From NCBI RefSeq assembly GCF_030693625.1, contig NZ_JAUYAF010000066.1:25197-89196 (forward strand): a stretch of DNA of 64,000 bases, read 5' to 3'. A program made the translations under genes and the position numbers. This DNA is from Phenylobacterium sp. (GTDB lineage Bacteria > Pseudomonadota > Alphaproteobacteria > Caulobacterales > Caulobacteraceae). Below are positions 8,147 to 17,395 of this stretch, piece after piece. Below the pieces are notes generated by a model. That model was not told the origin of the DNA and searched no databases. It saw only the letters and a program-made list of their open reading frames with translations. Numbering within the stretch: the first letter of the stretch is position 1; each line of letters begins with the position of its first letter.

Positions 8147-9253
8147 ATGACCGCCAAACTCGAAGCCGACCTCACCGCCGCCATCGCGGCCGCCCCTGAC
8201 CTCACGGCCCTGGAGGCCGTCCGCGTCTCGGCCCTGGGCAAGTCCGGGGCGATCTCCGACCTGCTCAAGTCGCTGGGGGGCATGTCCCCCGACGAGCGCC
8301 GCGAACAGGGTCCGCTGATCAACGGCCTGCGCGACCGCGTCGCCGCCGCCATCACCGAGCGCAAGGCCGGCCTGGAAGCCGCCGAGCTGGACGCCCGGCT
8401 GGCGGCCGAGCGCGTCGATCTCTCCCTGCCGCCGGCGCCGCGCCGCAAGGGCGGGGTCCATCCCACCATGCAGGTGATGGATGAGATGATCGCCATCTTC
8501 GCCGACATGGGCTTCTCCCTGGCCGAGGGGCCGGACATCGAGACAGACTTCAACAACTTCACGGCCCTGAACTTCCCCCCCAAGCACCCGGCCCGGGAGA
8601 TGCACGACACCTTCTTCCTGCCGGAGAACGAGCAGGGGGAGCGCAAGGTGCTGCGCACCCACACCAGCCCGGTGCAGGTCCGCGTCATGAACCGCACCAA
8701 CCAGAAGCCGGCCGCCCCCTGGATCGCCTCAGGCCAGGAGCCGCCGATCCGCGTCATCGTGCCGGGCCGCACCTTCCGCAAGGACAGCGACCAGACCCAC
8801 ACGCCCATGTTCCATCAGATCGAGGGCCTGGTGATCGACAAGGCCATCCACATGGGCCACCTGAAGTGGACCCTGGAGACCTTCCTCGGCCGGTTCTTCG
8901 AGACCCCGGACGTGGTCACCCGCTTCCGCCCGCACCACTTCCCGTTCACCGAGCCCAGCGCCGAGATGGACGTGCAGTGCGACCGCTCGGGCGACGAGGT
9001 GAAGATCGGCCAGGGGACCGACTGGCTGGAGATCCTCGGCTGCGGGATGGTCCACCCCAATGTGCTGCGCAACTGCGGCCTGGATCCTGACGTCTGGCAG
9101 GGCTTCGCCTTCGGCTGCGGCGTCGACCGCCTGGGGGTGCTCAAGTACGGCATGCCCGACCTGCGCGACATGTTCGCCACCGATGTCCGCTGGCTGCAGC
9201 ACTACGGCTTCTCGGCCTTCGCCGCGCCGAATCCCGCCACCGGCCTGAGCTGA
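8147..9253 (+). CDS. pheS: Phenylalanyl-tRNA synthetase alpha subunit
   Basis: Catalytic alpha subunit of the (alpha-beta)2 class IIc synthetase that charges tRNA-Phe, 368 residues. The N-terminal coiled coil (about residues 1-90) binds tRNA. Motif 2 is around [21 protein letters not shown] and motif 3 is [14 protein letters not shown]. The pocket segment [14 protein letters not shown] is present. It starts 113 bases after rplT and is followed 10 bases later by pheT. Confidence 0.97.
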   Translation: MTAKLEADLTAAIAAAPDLTALEAVRVSALGKSGAISDLLKSLGGMSPDERREQGPLINGLRDRVAAAITERKAGLEAAELDARLAAERVDLSLPPAPRRKGGVHPTMQVMDEMIAIFADMGFSLAEGPDIETDFNNFTALNFPPKHPAREMHDTFFLPENEQGERKVLRTHTSPVQVRVMNRTNQKPAAPWIASGQEPPIRVIVPGRTFRKDSDQTHTPMFHQIEGLVIDKAIHMGHLKWTLETFLGRFFETPDVVTRFRPHHFPFTEPSAEMDVQCDRSGDEVKIGQGTDWLEILGCGMVHPNVLRNCGLDPDVWQGFAFGCGVDRLGVLKYGMPDLRDMFATDVRWLQHYGFSAFAAPNPATGLS

Positions 9254-9263
9254 GGAGAGCATC

Positions 9264-11636
9264 ATGAAATTCACCCTCTCCTGGCTGCGCGAGCACCTCG
9301 ACACCACCGCCTCCACCACCGAACTGGTGGAGGCCATGACCATGGCCGGCCTTGAGGTCGAGCACGTCGCAGACCCCGCCACCAAGCTTGCGGCCTTCAC
9401 GGTCGCCAAGATCGTTGAGGCCGTGCAGCACCCCAATGCCGACCGCCTGCGGGTCTGCCAGGTGGACACCGTCGACGGCCGCAAGGAGATCGTCTGCGGC
9501 GCCCCCAATGCGCGCGCGGGCCTGACCACCATCTACGCCCCCATCGGCGCCTATGTGCCGGGCCTCGGCGTGACGCTGGTGGAGAAGCCAGTGCGCGGCG
9601 TGGTCTCCAACGGCATGCTCTGCTCGGCGTCCGAGCTGGAGGCCGCCAGCGAGTCCGACGGCATCATGGACCTGCCAGACGATCTCGCGGTCGGGACCCC
9701 GGCCGCCACGGCGCTGGGCCTGGAGGCGGTGATCGACTTCGAGGTCACCCCCAACCGCCCCGACTGGCTGGGCGTCGTCGGGATCGCCCGCGACCTGGCC
9801 GCCGCGGGCCTCGGGACCCTGAAGGACATCGCCGTCGCACCGGTCCCCGGGACCTTCCCCAATCCGATCGCGATCAAGCTGCCCGTGCCAGAGGCCTGCC
9901 CGGCCTTCTCGGGACGGCTGATCCGCGGCGTGAAGAACGGGCCGTCCCCGGCCTGGCTGGCCCAGCGTCTGACCTCCATCGGCCTGCGCTCCATCAACAC
10001 CCTGGTGGATATCACCAACCTGATCACCTACGACCGCGCCCGGCCGCTGCATGTCTATGACGCCGCCAAGCTGACCGGCGGCTTCGTCGAGGCCCGCATG
10101 GGCCGCGACGGCGAGGAGGTCGCCGCCCTCGACGGCAAGACCTACGCCGTCACCCCCGATATCTGCGTCATCGCCGACGCTTCGGGCGCCATCGGCCTAG
10201 GCGGGGTCATGGGTGGCGAAAGCACCGGCTGCTCGGAAACCACCACCGACGTCTTCCTGGAAAGCGCCTGGTTCGACCCGATCCTGACGGCCCAGACCGG
10301 GCGCTCCACCGGCATCAATTCCGACGCCCAGTACCGCTTCGCTCGCACCGTCGATCCGCAGTCCCTGGTCCCCGGCCTCGAGCTGGCGACGAAGCTGATC
10401 CTGGAGCTCTGCGGCGGCGAGGCCTCAGAGGTCACCCTGGCGGGCGAGGCGCCCACGCCCCCCACCACCATGACCTTCGACCACACCTATGTGAAGCGCC
10501 TCTCGGGTCTGGACATCGGCGACGCCCGGATCGACGAGATTCTCACCAAGCTCGGCTTCGCGGTGGCCGGCGACCAGGTCACCCCGCCGTCATGGCGCCG
10601 CGACGTCGAGGGCAAGGCCGACCTGGTCGAGGAAGTGGCCCGCATCCAGGGTTATGACGCCCTGCCCGCCACCCCCCTGCCCGAACTGGCGCCTGCCGCC
10701 GGCGGCGTGCTCACTGTGCGCCAGGGCCGGGTCCGCGTCGCGCGGCGCGCCATGGCCGCCCGCGGCTATGCCGAGACCATCACCTGGAGCTTCACGGCTC
10801 GGGCGACGGCGAAGCTGTTCGGCGGCGGCGATGCGAAGCTGGTGGTGACCAACCCCATCGCCTCCGATCTGGACTGCATGCGGCCATCCATCCTGCCCAA
10901 CCTCATCGAGGCCGCGGGCCGCAACGCCCGGCGCGGCTTCCCCGACCTGGCGGCCTTCGAGATCGGCCCGCTCTATCGCGGCGACGAGCCGCAGGACCAG
11001 ATGACCGTGCTGGCCGCCCTGGTCGCGCCCCACCCGCCCCGCCGCTGGGACGGCGCGAAGTCCGATCCGCTTTTCGACCTCAAGGCCGACCTGATGGCGA
11101 TCCTGGAGGAGATCGGCGCGCCGAACCTGCAGCTGGTCCAGGGCTCGACCTCCGACTGGTGGCATCCCGGCCGCTCGGCCCGACTGCAGCTTGGCCCCAA
11201 GACCGTGGTGGCCGAGTTCGGCGAACTGCACCCGCGCGTGCTCAAGGCCCTGGACGTCGACGGCCCCCTGGTGGCCTTCGAGCTGAACCTGGACACCATC
11301 CCGGAGGGCAAGCGGAAGTCCACCAAGACCAAGCCCGCCCTGGACATCTCGACCCTCATGCCGCTCAGCCGCGACTTCGCCTTCGTGGTGGGGTCCGAGG
11401 TGGCGGCCGGCGACCTGGTCCGTCCGATCCTGGCCGCCGACAAGGCCCTGATCGCCGACGCCCGGGTCTTCGACGTCTATTCGGGTCCCGGTGTGCCCGA
11501 GGGCTCCAAGTCAGTCGCCGTCGAGGTCCTGGTCCAGCCCCGCGACAAGACCCTCACCGAGCCCGAGATCGAGGCCCTCTCGGCCAGGATCGTCGCCGCG
11601 GCCGAAAAGACCGTGGGCGCCAAGCTGCGGCGCTGA
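9264..11636 (+). CDS. pheT: Phenylalanyl-tRNA synthetase beta subunit
   Basis: Beta subunit, 790 residues, the usual bacterial length. In order: an EMAP/tRNA-binding domain (about 40-150, [23 protein letters not shown]), B3/B4 editing domain ([19 protein letters not shown]), B5 domain near 400-470, a catalytic-like domain, and the C-terminal anticodon-binding ferredoxin fold ([16 protein letters not shown] to the end). A GAGAGC ribosome site precedes the ATG. The gene converges on the MscS gene, with 6 bases between the stops. Confidence 0.97.
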   Translation: MKFTLSWLREHLDTTASTTELVEAMTMAGLEVEHVADPATKLAAFTVAKIVEAVQHPNADRLRVCQVDTVDGRKEIVCGAPNARAGLTTIYAPIGAYVPGLGVTLVEKPVRGVVSNGMLCSASELEAASESDGIMDLPDDLAVGTPAATALGLEAVIDFEVTPNRPDWLGVVGIARDLAAAGLGTLKDIAVAPVPGTFPNPIAIKLPVPEACPAFSGRLIRGVKNGPSPAWLAQRLTSIGLRSINTLVDITNLITYDRARPLHVYDAAKLTGGFVEARMGRDGEEVAALDGKTYAVTPDICVIADASGAIGLGGVMGGESTGCSETTTDVFLESAWFDPILTAQTGRSTGINSDAQYRFARTVDPQSLVPGLELATKLILELCGGEASEVTLAGEAPTPPTTMTFDHTYVKRLSGLDIGDARIDEILTKLGFAVAGDQVTPPSWRRDVEGKADLVEEVARIQGYDALPATPLPELAPAAGGVLTVRQGRVRVARRAMAARGYAETITWSFTARATAKLFGGGDAKLVVTNPIASDLDCMRPSILPNLIEAAGRNARRGFPDLAAFEIGPLYRGDEPQDQMTVLAALVAPHPPRRWDGAKSDPLFDLKADLMAILEEIGAPNLQLVQGSTSDWWHPGRSARLQLGPKTVVAEFGELHPRVLKALDVDGPLVAFELNLDTIPEGKRKSTKTKPALDISTLMPLSRDFAFVVGSEVAAGDLVRPILAADKALIADARVFDVYSGPGVPEGSKSVAVEVLVQPRDKTLTEPEIEALSARIVAAAEKTVGAKLRR

Positions 11637-11642
11637 GGCGGC

Positions 11643-12653
11643 CTATTCCCGATCCTGGGTCAGGCGCTCGCGGGCCTCGCGCTCGACATCGGCGACCAGG
11701 GCGTCGGCGGCGTCGTTCTTGGTCTCGACCACCGGGTGGGGCGCCGGCTCGTGCGCGCTGCCGGCCTTCAGGCCGAGGGCCGTGAACGCCTCGCCGCCTT
11801 CCTGGCCGAACAGGCTGCGCACCCGCACGTCCATCTGCGGGTAGGGGACCTCGATCTGGGCCGAGCGCAGGGCGTCCTCGATCGCCCAGGTATAGGCCGC
11901 GTGCATGGCCGCCGGTCGCTTCACCGCGTCGAAGGTCGGCCACACCACCAGCTCGAAATTCAGCGCCGAGTCGCCGAACCCGATCAGCCACACCTGGGTC
12001 TTGCGGTCCTCGGTCTCCGGCAGGGTGAAGGGTGTGGCGCGCGCGGCCTGGATCACCACGTCGCGCACCAGGGCCTTGTCCACCCCGTAGGCCACCGAGA
12101 AGGGCACATGGATCCGCCGGGTGCCGCCCTTCAGGGTCCAGTTGATCACCTGGCTCTCGATCAGCTTGGAATTGGGAATGACGACATTGAGCCCGTCATT
12201 GGTGCGCAGCCGCGACGCCCTGGGCCCCACCTCGACGATCACCCCGCGCACCCCGTTCTCCAGCTCGATGAAGTCCCCCACATGGACGTGGGGATCGAAG
12301 ATCAGCACCAGGCCCGAGACGAACTCCCGCACGATCCCCTGCAGGCCAAGACCGACCCCCACCCCCAGGGCGCCGGCGAAGACCGCCAGTGAGGTCAGGT
12401 CGATCCCCAGGGTGGACAGAGCCACAAAGAACCCGGCCACCACCAGGCCGTATCCCGACAGCTTCTCGACGATATAGATGATGGGCCGCCCGCCCCGGGC
12501 GCGACCGCGCCATCGGCTCAGGCCCCCCGACACCAGGCGGGCGGCGATGAATCCCGTTGCGACGATGACCGCGGCCACCGCGAGCTTGCCAGCTGGGACC
12601 AGCCATTGGCCGGTGGCGAACCAATCCCAGACCGTGGCGGACAGCTTCTCCAA
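11643..12653 (-). CDS. MscS-family mechanosensitive channel
   Basis: Small-conductance mechanosensitive channel family protein, 336 residues, inner membrane. Three predicted helices precede the pore-lining helix and the beta domain: ALGVGVGLGLQGIVREFVSGLVLIFD is the TM3 pore segment, followed by VGDFIELENGVRGVIVEVGPRASRLRTNDGLNVVIPNS. The C-terminal tail is charged. The start is a TTG at 12653 with GGGAG seven bases before it; no in-frame ATG fits better. It protects against osmotic downshock by family knowledge. It is divergent from the UPF0114 gene. Confidence 0.9.
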   Translation of the reverse strand: MEKLSATVWDWFATGQWLVPAGKLAVAAVIVATGFIAARLVSGGLSRWRGRARGGRPIIYIVEKLSGYGLVVAGFFVALSTLGIDLTSLAVFAGALGVGVGLGLQGIVREFVSGLVLIFDPHVHVGDFIELENGVRGVIVEVGPRASRLRTNDGLNVVIPNSKLIESQVINWTLKGGTRRIHVPFSVAYGVDKALVRDVVIQAARATPFTLPETEDRKTQVWLIGFGDSALNFELVVWPTFDAVKRPAAMHAAYTWAIEDALRSAQIEVPYPQMDVRVRSLFGQEGGEAFTALGLKAGSAHEPAPHPVVETKNDAADALVADVEREARERLTQDRE

Positions 12654-12781
12654 GCGCGCACTCCCATGGGCGCCCGGCGCTCAGGCGCCGGGACACAGCA
12701 TTTCCGGAGCTACGCCTTGGAGGCCGGCGGGTTCCCGCCAACGCTCTTGAATCGCCCCAGGCATCATCCCATACATCCAAC

Positions 12782-13336
12782 ATGACCACGTCCAGCCCCG
12801 GGAAATCGCCCAAGCCTAAGCCCGTCCTCGAACGCTGGCTGGAGACCGGCCTGTTCCGGTCCCGCTGGCTGATGGCGCCCTTCTATGTCGGCCTCATCAT
12901 GGCCCTGGCCGCCCTGGTCTTCGTCTTCTTCAACGAGGCGTGGCACGAGTTCCAGCACATCCCGACGATGAGCCCCGAGGAGGCCATCCTCATGGCGCTC
13001 TCCCTCATCGACCTGTCCCTGGCCGGCAACCTGCTGCTGATCGTCACCTTCTCGGGCTACGAGAATTTCGTCTCCAAGATCGACACCGGCGACGACGAGG
13101 ACCGCCCCTCCTGGATGGGGACGGTGGACTTCTCAGGCCTGAAGATGAAACTGATCGCCTCCATCGTGGCGATCTCCGGCATCGCTCTGCTGCGGGCCTT
13201 CATGCGCCTGTCGGAGAACGAGCCGATCCCCGACCGGACCCTGGCGTGGCTGGTGGGCATTCACCTGACCTTCGTGGTCTCCGGCGTCATGCTGGCCCTG
13301 ATGGACCTGCTGGCCTCCAAGACCGACAAGCACTAG
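12782..13336 (+). CDS. UPF0114 (YqhA-like) membrane protein
   Basis: 184 residues with four likely membrane segments: WLMAPFYVGLIMALAALVFVFF, ILMALSLIDLSLAGNLLLIVTFSGYENFVS, LIASIVAISGIALLRAFM and a C-terminal LTFVVSGVMLALMDLL. The SLIDLSLAGNLLLIV-SGYENFVSK stretch is the hallmark of the UPF0114/YqhA family. Its function is unknown. It is separated from the EipA gene, which converges on it, by a palindromic repeat. Confidence 0.85.
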   Translation: MTTSSPGKSPKPKPVLERWLETGLFRSRWLMAPFYVGLIMALAALVFVFFNEAWHEFQHIPTMSPEEAILMALSLIDLSLAGNLLLIVTFSGYENFVSKIDTGDDEDRPSWMGTVDFSGLKMKLIASIVAISGIALLRAFMRLSENEPIPDRTLAWLVGIHLTFVVSGVMLALMDLLASKTDKH

Positions 13337-13392
13337 CGCTTCAGGCGAAGTGGGAACCGGTTCGCCGCCCGGAAGCGCGGCAAACAAGCGCT
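13335..13392. repeat. Palindromic intergenic element (GAAGTGG-type loop)
   Basis: AGCGCTT (13335-13341) and AAGCGCT (13386-13392) bracket a loop containing GAAGTGGGAACCGGTTC. The loop is shared with the element at 16987. It lies between converging genes and may also terminate both. Confidence 0.6.
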
Positions 13393-13397
13393 CGGCC

Positions 13398-14063
13398 CTA
13401 GAAAGGCCAGGTCCGGCGTTTCCGACTGAACCCGAGATAGCCGATATTGGCGCCCAGGCGCAGGCCGACGCCGGCGCGGATCGGCGCCAGGATGACCTCG
13501 TCGGACTGCAGGTAGTTCACACCGAGCCCGCCCACGAGATAGGCGGCGCCCTCGACGCCCGGGAACCGTTGGAAGAGGATCTCCGGGTACTGGAGATTGT
13601 AGCAGAGGGTGAAGACGCGGCTGGCGTTGCCCCCCAGGTCCCAGCCCACCGAGGGGCCCTGCCAGTAGACCTCCATCGGCGCGCGGTTCTTCATGTACAG
13701 CAGGCCCTTGCCGTAGCGGGCGCCGACCGAGATCGCGCCTGAGGCCTCCTGGCCGGCGATATAGGCCGTGGGCCGGCCGTTGTCGCGGAACACCCGCTCG
13801 ATGGCCCCGCCCGCGGCCTCCGCCGTCACGCCCAGGAAGTCAGAGACGTTGTTGACCATCTCCTCGCGGGTGAACGGCTCGGCCGGAGCCTCTCCCGGAT
13901 TGGGGTAGGTCTGATTTGGGTGATTCTGATTGGGATAGGCCGGCGGCGACGCCGGATAGGTGGGCGTCTGGTAGGGCCCGTTCTGGCCCGGCTCCTGCGC
14001 CTTGGCGGCCCCGGCGGCGCCCAGCGTGGCCAGGCCCGAAACGATCAGTGTGCGGCGATCCAT
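13398..14063 (-). CDS. DUF1134 / EipA-type periplasmic envelope protein
   Basis: Secreted protein of 221 residues. The signal peptide is MDRRTLIVSGLATLGAAGAAKAQ. A Pro/Asn/Tyr-rich linker (about 24-60) leads to the DUF1134 domain, with REEMVNNVSDFLGVTAEAAGG, GARYGKGLLYMKN, PSVGWDLGGNASRVFTLCYNL and a glycine-rich end RAGVGLRLGANIGYLGF. DUF1134 proteins of Brucella (EipA) and Caulobacter act in cell-envelope integrity. I chose the ATG at 14063 because the signal peptide begins there. It is divergent from lepA. Confidence 0.85.
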   Translation of the reverse strand: MDRRTLIVSGLATLGAAGAAKAQEPGQNGPYQTPTYPASPPAYPNQNHPNQTYPNPGEAPAEPFTREEMVNNVSDFLGVTAEAAGGAIERVFRDNGRPTAYIAGQEASGAISVGARYGKGLLYMKNRAPMEVYWQGPSVGWDLGGNASRVFTLCYNLQYPEILFQRFPGVEGAAYLVGGLGVNYLQSDEVILAPIRAGVGLRLGANIGYLGFSRKRRTWPF

Positions 14064-14213
14064 GGAACGTCCTCGAGTGAAGGCGAAACAGCCTCCCATC
14101 CCCTGGCGTCATCAATGCGGCGGTCCAGCTTAACACCTGATTAAGCATGATGGCGCTGCAAGCACCCCTCCACCCTCGCAGGCGCGCCGGAATGTGGTAG
14201 AGGCTGGCGCACC

Positions 14214-16019
14214 ATGAGCACCCCTCTTTCCAGAATCCGCAACTTCTCCATCGTCGCCCACATCGACCATGGCAAGTCGACCCTGTCCGATCGCCTGATC
14301 CAGGAGACCGGCGGCCTCACCAAGCGTGAGATGACCGAACAGGTGCTGGACAACATGGAGATCGAGCGCGAGCGCGGGATCACCATCAAGGCCCAGACCG
14401 TGCGCCTCGACTACACGGCCCGCGACGGCGAGACCTATGTCCTGAACCTGATGGACACTCCCGGCCACGTCGACTTCGCCTATGAGGTCAGCCGCAGCCT
14501 GGCGGCCTGCGAGGGCTCGATCCTCGTGGTCGACAGCAGCCAGGGCGTCGAGGCCCAGACGCTCGCCAACGTCTATCAGGCCATCGACAACAATCACGAG
14601 ATCGTCCCCGTCCTCAACAAGATCGACCTGCCCGCCGCCGAGCCCGAGCGGGTGCGCCAGCAGATCGAGGACGTCATCGGCATCGACGCCTCGGACGCCG
14701 TGCTCTGTTCGGCCAAGACCGGCGAGGGCATCGCCGACGTCCTGGAGGCCGTCGTCACCCGCCTGCCGCCCCCCAAGGGCGACCGCGACGCCCCGCTGAA
14801 GGCCCTGCTGGTGGACGCCTGGTACGACCCCTATCTGGGCGTCGTCGTTCTGGTCCGCGTCCTCGACGGGGTGCTGAAGGCCGGGATGAAGGTGCGCATG
14901 ATGAATGCGGGCGTCACCCACCAGATCGACCGCATCGGGGTCTTCAAGCCCAAGCAGACCGAGACCGGCGAGCTTGGCCCGGGCGAGATCGGCTACATCA
15001 CCGCCCAGATCAAGCAGGTGGCCGACGCCGCCGTCGGCGACACCATCACCGATGAGAAGCGCCAGACGGCGACGGCCCTGCCGGGCTTCCGCGTCGCCCA
15101 GTCGGTGGTGTTCTGCGGCCTCTTCCCGGTGGACGCCGCCGACTTCGAGGACCTGCGCGCCGCCATCGGCCGCCTGCGCCTGAACGACGCCTCCTTCACC
15201 TACGAGATGGAGACCAGCGCGGCCCTGGGGTTCGGCTTCCGCTGCGGGTTCCTGGGCCTGCTGCACCTGGAGATCATCCAGGAGCGCCTCAGCCGCGAGT
15301 TCGATCTCGACCTGATCGCGACGGCGCCTAGCGTGGTCTACAAGATCGGCCTGAACGACGGCAGCGAGCTGGAGTTGCACAATCCGGCCGACCTGCCCGA
15401 CCCGGTGAAGATCGCCACCATCGCCGAACCCTGGATCAAGGCCACCATCCTGACCCCGGACGAGTATCTCGGCTCGGTGATCAAGCTGTGCCAGGATCGC
15501 CGCGGCGAACAACGCGAGCTGTCCTATGTCGGCTCCCGCGCCCTGGTGGTCTACGACCTGCCGCTCAACGAGGTGGTGTTCGACTTCTATGACCGGCTGA
15601 AGAGCGTCTCCAAGGGCTACGCCTCCTTCGACTACGCCATCGAGGGTTACCGGGTCGGCGACCTGGTGCGCATGTCCATCCTGGTGAATTCCGAGCCGGT
15701 GGACGCGCTCTCCATGCTGGTCCACGCCGACCGCGCCGAGGCCAGGGGCCGGGGCATGGTGGAGAAGATGAAGGACCTCATCAGTCCCCACATGTTCCAG
15801 ATCCCGATCCAGGCGGCCATTGGCGGCCGGATCATCGCGCGGGAGACCGTGCGCGCCCTGCGCAAGGACGTGACGGCCAAATGCTACGGCGGCGACATGA
15901 GCCGCAAGCGCAAGCTGCTGGACAAGCAGAAGGCCGGCAAGAAGCGCATGCGCCCGTTCGGCAAGGTGGAGATTCCCCAGGAAGCCTTCATCGCGGCGCT
16001 CAAGATGGACGCCGATTAG
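14214..16019 (+). CDS. lepA: Elongation factor 4
   Basis: Translational GTPase of 601 residues that acts on stalled or mistranslocated ribosomes. The GTPase motifs are AHIDHGKST (G1), DTPGHVDF (G3) and NKIDLP (G4). The C-terminal domain specific to EF4 carries [26 protein letters not shown]. Length and domain order are normal. The start has a conserved-looking [20 protein letters not shown]. Confidence 0.97.
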   Translation: MSTPLSRIRNFSIVAHIDHGKSTLSDRLIQETGGLTKREMTEQVLDNMEIERERGITIKAQTVRLDYTARDGETYVLNLMDTPGHVDFAYEVSRSLAACEGSILVVDSSQGVEAQTLANVYQAIDNNHEIVPVLNKIDLPAAEPERVRQQIEDVIGIDASDAVLCSAKTGEGIADVLEAVVTRLPPPKGDRDAPLKALLVDAWYDPYLGVVVLVRVLDGVLKAGMKVRMMNAGVTHQIDRIGVFKPKQTETGELGPGEIGYITAQIKQVADAAVGDTITDEKRQTATALPGFRVAQSVVFCGLFPVDAADFEDLRAAIGRLRLNDASFTYEMETSAALGFGFRCGFLGLLHLEIIQERLSREFDLDLIATAPSVVYKIGLNDGSELELHNPADLPDPVKIATIAEPWIKATILTPDEYLGSVIKLCQDRRGEQRELSYVGSRALVVYDLPLNEVVFDFYDRLKSVSKGYASFDYAIEGYRVGDLVRMSILVNSEPVDALSMLVHADRAEARGRGMVEKMKDLISPHMFQIPIQAAIGGRIIARETVRALRKDVTAKCYGGDMSRKRKLLDKQKAGKKRMRPFGKVEIPQEAFIAALKMDAD

Positions 16020-16028
16020 CGACGACTC

Positions 16029-16053
16029 CCCTTCTCCCCTTGCGGGAGAAGGG
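16029..16053. repeat. Short palindromic intergenic repeat (CCCTTCTCCC type)
   Basis: CCCTTCTCCC (16029-16038) and GGGAGAAGGG (16044-16053) with a TTGC-type loop. The same core occurs at 63668. It follows the lepA stop and may serve as its terminator. Confidence 0.6.
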
Positions 16054-16150
16054 ACCTGCTTGCGCGCCCCTTGCCCCGGCGCCTCACCCTCGCCTACAAA
16101 TCGCCCACAAGCTTGGCTATGCCGCCGGCCCGTCCTTGAGGAGTTCTCGA

Positions 16151-16288
16151 ATGCGCAAGATCCTGGTTCTCGCCGTCGCCGCCGCCGCCATGCTGACGTC
16201 TGCCTGCAACACCATTTCCGGCGCGGGCCAAGACGTCTCGGCCGCCGGCCGTGCGGTCAGCGGCGCCGCCGACGACGCCAAGCGCTAG
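16151..16288 (+). CDS. Entericidin A/B family small lipoprotein
   Basis: Very short protein of 45 residues, MRKILVLAVAAAAMLTSACN followed by TISGAGQDVSAAGRAVSGAADDAKR. The LTSAC lipobox (about residues 15-19) predicts processing and lipidation of the cysteine. The short Gly/Ala/Asp repeat tail (SGAGQDVSAAGRAV) is the signature of the EcnA/EcnB family, outer-membrane-associated lipoproteins linked to a bacteriolysis or antidote pair in enterics. Here there is only one gene, so the pair system is not established. Confidence 0.85.
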   Translation: MRKILVLAVAAAAMLTSACNTISGAGQDVSAAGRAVSGAADDAKR

Positions 16289-16300
16289 GGCCGCGGCTTC

Positions 16301-16326
16301 CTGGCGTCCTCCCCGGAGGACGCCAG
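16301..16326. terminator. Strong hairpin after entericidin gene
   Basis: CTGGCGTCCTCC (16301-16312) and GGAGGACGCCAG (16315-16326) form a perfect 12-bp stem with a 2-base gap. No T-run follows, so it may stop RNase decay or terminate weakly. Confidence 0.5.
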
Positions 16327-16571
16327 CGGCGTGATCTGGCGCCCGGTGGCGCGACCGTTGAGCCCGGGTTCGCGCAGCCCGTCCTGAAATTCATGAGCCT
16401 TCTCCGCGCCTTGCTCCCGAGCAGGTTGCGCGGACGACGCCTTCCCGCTGGCGCGGTGGGACCTAACGACGCGCCCATCTGGGGGAACTTCAAGCCCCGC
16501 CTGGGATTGCGAAGATCATGTTCCCGATGCGACCGCCCGCCACCTTGGACTCCCAGGGTCCCGATACACAT

Positions 16572-16979
16572 ATGGCGGTCATGTCCCGTCATGAACGCCC
16601 CACCCTTGTCCAAGCCATGATCCGCGGCCTGCGCGGCCGCTGCCCCCATTGCGAGCGCGGCAGGCTCTATTGGAAGTACCTGAAGGTCGAGCCGCGCTGC
16701 CAGGTCTGCGGCCACGACATCGCCCAGTACCCCGCCGACGACGGCCCGGCCTATTTCACCATCCTGATCGTCGGCCACCTTCTGGTGGCGCCGCTGCTGC
16801 TGTTTCCGATCATCTGGCAGGCGCCGGCAGCGATCATGCTGCCCGCCACCCTGATCCCCCTGGCGGCCGCGACCCTGGCCCTCCTGCCCCGGGTGAAGGG
16901 GGCCTTCATCGGCCTGCTCTACGCCCTGAAGGTCAAGGAGCAGGACGCCCATCTACACACCGCCGATATCGTCGACTAG
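16572..16979 (+). CDS. DUF983 zinc-ribbon membrane protein
   Basis: About 135 residues. The N-terminal part has two CxxC pairs (CPHCERG and CQVCGHD) that would hold one zinc ion. Two hydrophobic stretches follow (FTILIVGHLLVAPLLLFPIIW and AAIMLPATLIPLAAATLALL). This matches DUF983, a family often found near cytochrome oxidase genes. I chose ATG 16572 (MAVMSRH); an ATG at 16518 adds residues without a ribosome site. The function is unknown. Confidence 0.75.
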   Translation: MAVMSRHERPTLVQAMIRGLRGRCPHCERGRLYWKYLKVEPRCQVCGHDIAQYPADDGPAYFTILIVGHLLVAPLLLFPIIWQAPAAIMLPATLIPLAAATLALLPRVKGAFIGLLYALKVKEQDAHLHTADIVD

Positions 16980-16986
16980 GTCCGCT

Positions 16987-17036
16987 GGAGCGTGACAGCC
17001 TGAAGTGGGGACCGATTCAGGCGCCCGTCACGCTCC
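16987..17036. repeat. Palindromic element / terminator after DUF983
   Basis: GGAGCGTGAC (16987-16996) pairs perfectly with GTCACGCTCC (17027-17036), followed by TATTTT. The loop contains GAAGTGGGGACCGATTC, matching the element at 13335. It may terminate the DUF983 transcript. Confidence 0.65.
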
Positions 17037-17046
17037 TATTTTCGAA

Positions 17047-17087
17047 GGAGCCCTTTCCTTTCAGATTCTCTGGAAGGAAAGGGCTCC
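17047..17087. terminator. Very long near-perfect hairpin
   Basis: Nineteen base pairs (17047-17065 with 17069-17087; one T-G wobble) enclose a 3-base TTC loop. The outer strand begins GGAGCCCTTTCC. There is no T-run after it, so it may be a repeat or an RNA structure rather than a classical terminator. Confidence 0.6.
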
Positions 17088-17164
17088 GGCAACCTTAACC
17101 GGCGGCGCCCGTTCTCAAGCTTGATCGCCTGGCCACCCGGCCAGGCTCTTGGGAGGCTTGAGCC

Positions 17165-17323
17165 ATGTCGCTGGGGACCATTCTACTCATCATTCTCGTG
17201 CTCGCCCTGATCGGCGCCCTGCCCACCTGGGGTCACTCGCGCTCCTGGGGCTACTTCCCCTCCGGCGGCCTGGGCCTGGTTCTGGTGATTGTCCTGGTCC
17301 TGGTCCTGATGGGCCGGATATAG
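17165..17323 (+). CDS. DUF3309 small membrane protein
   Basis: A 52-residue frame, MSLGTILLIILVLALIGALP then TWGHSRSWGYFPSGG and a second hydrophobic helix LGLVLVIVLVLVLMGRI. A GGGAGG ribosome site lies about 8 bases before the ATG. The two-helix hairpin with W-G-H-S-R-S-W-G-Y matches the DUF3309 family, found near stress and membrane genes. Its function is unknown. Confidence 0.8.
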   Translation: MSLGTILLIILVLALIGALPTWGHSRSWGYFPSGGLGLVLVIVLVLVLMGRI

Positions 17324-17395
17324 CGCAAGCGCCCTTCGCCTGAACGCAAAGACCCTCTAGCATTCCCCCCAAAGTGAGTTCGTTGGGGGGGATGC

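Noticed and set aside
14130-15791. Long minus-strand frame
   Set aside because: Antisense to lepA, no recognisable domain, high in Gly/His/Asp as expected of a shadow frame.
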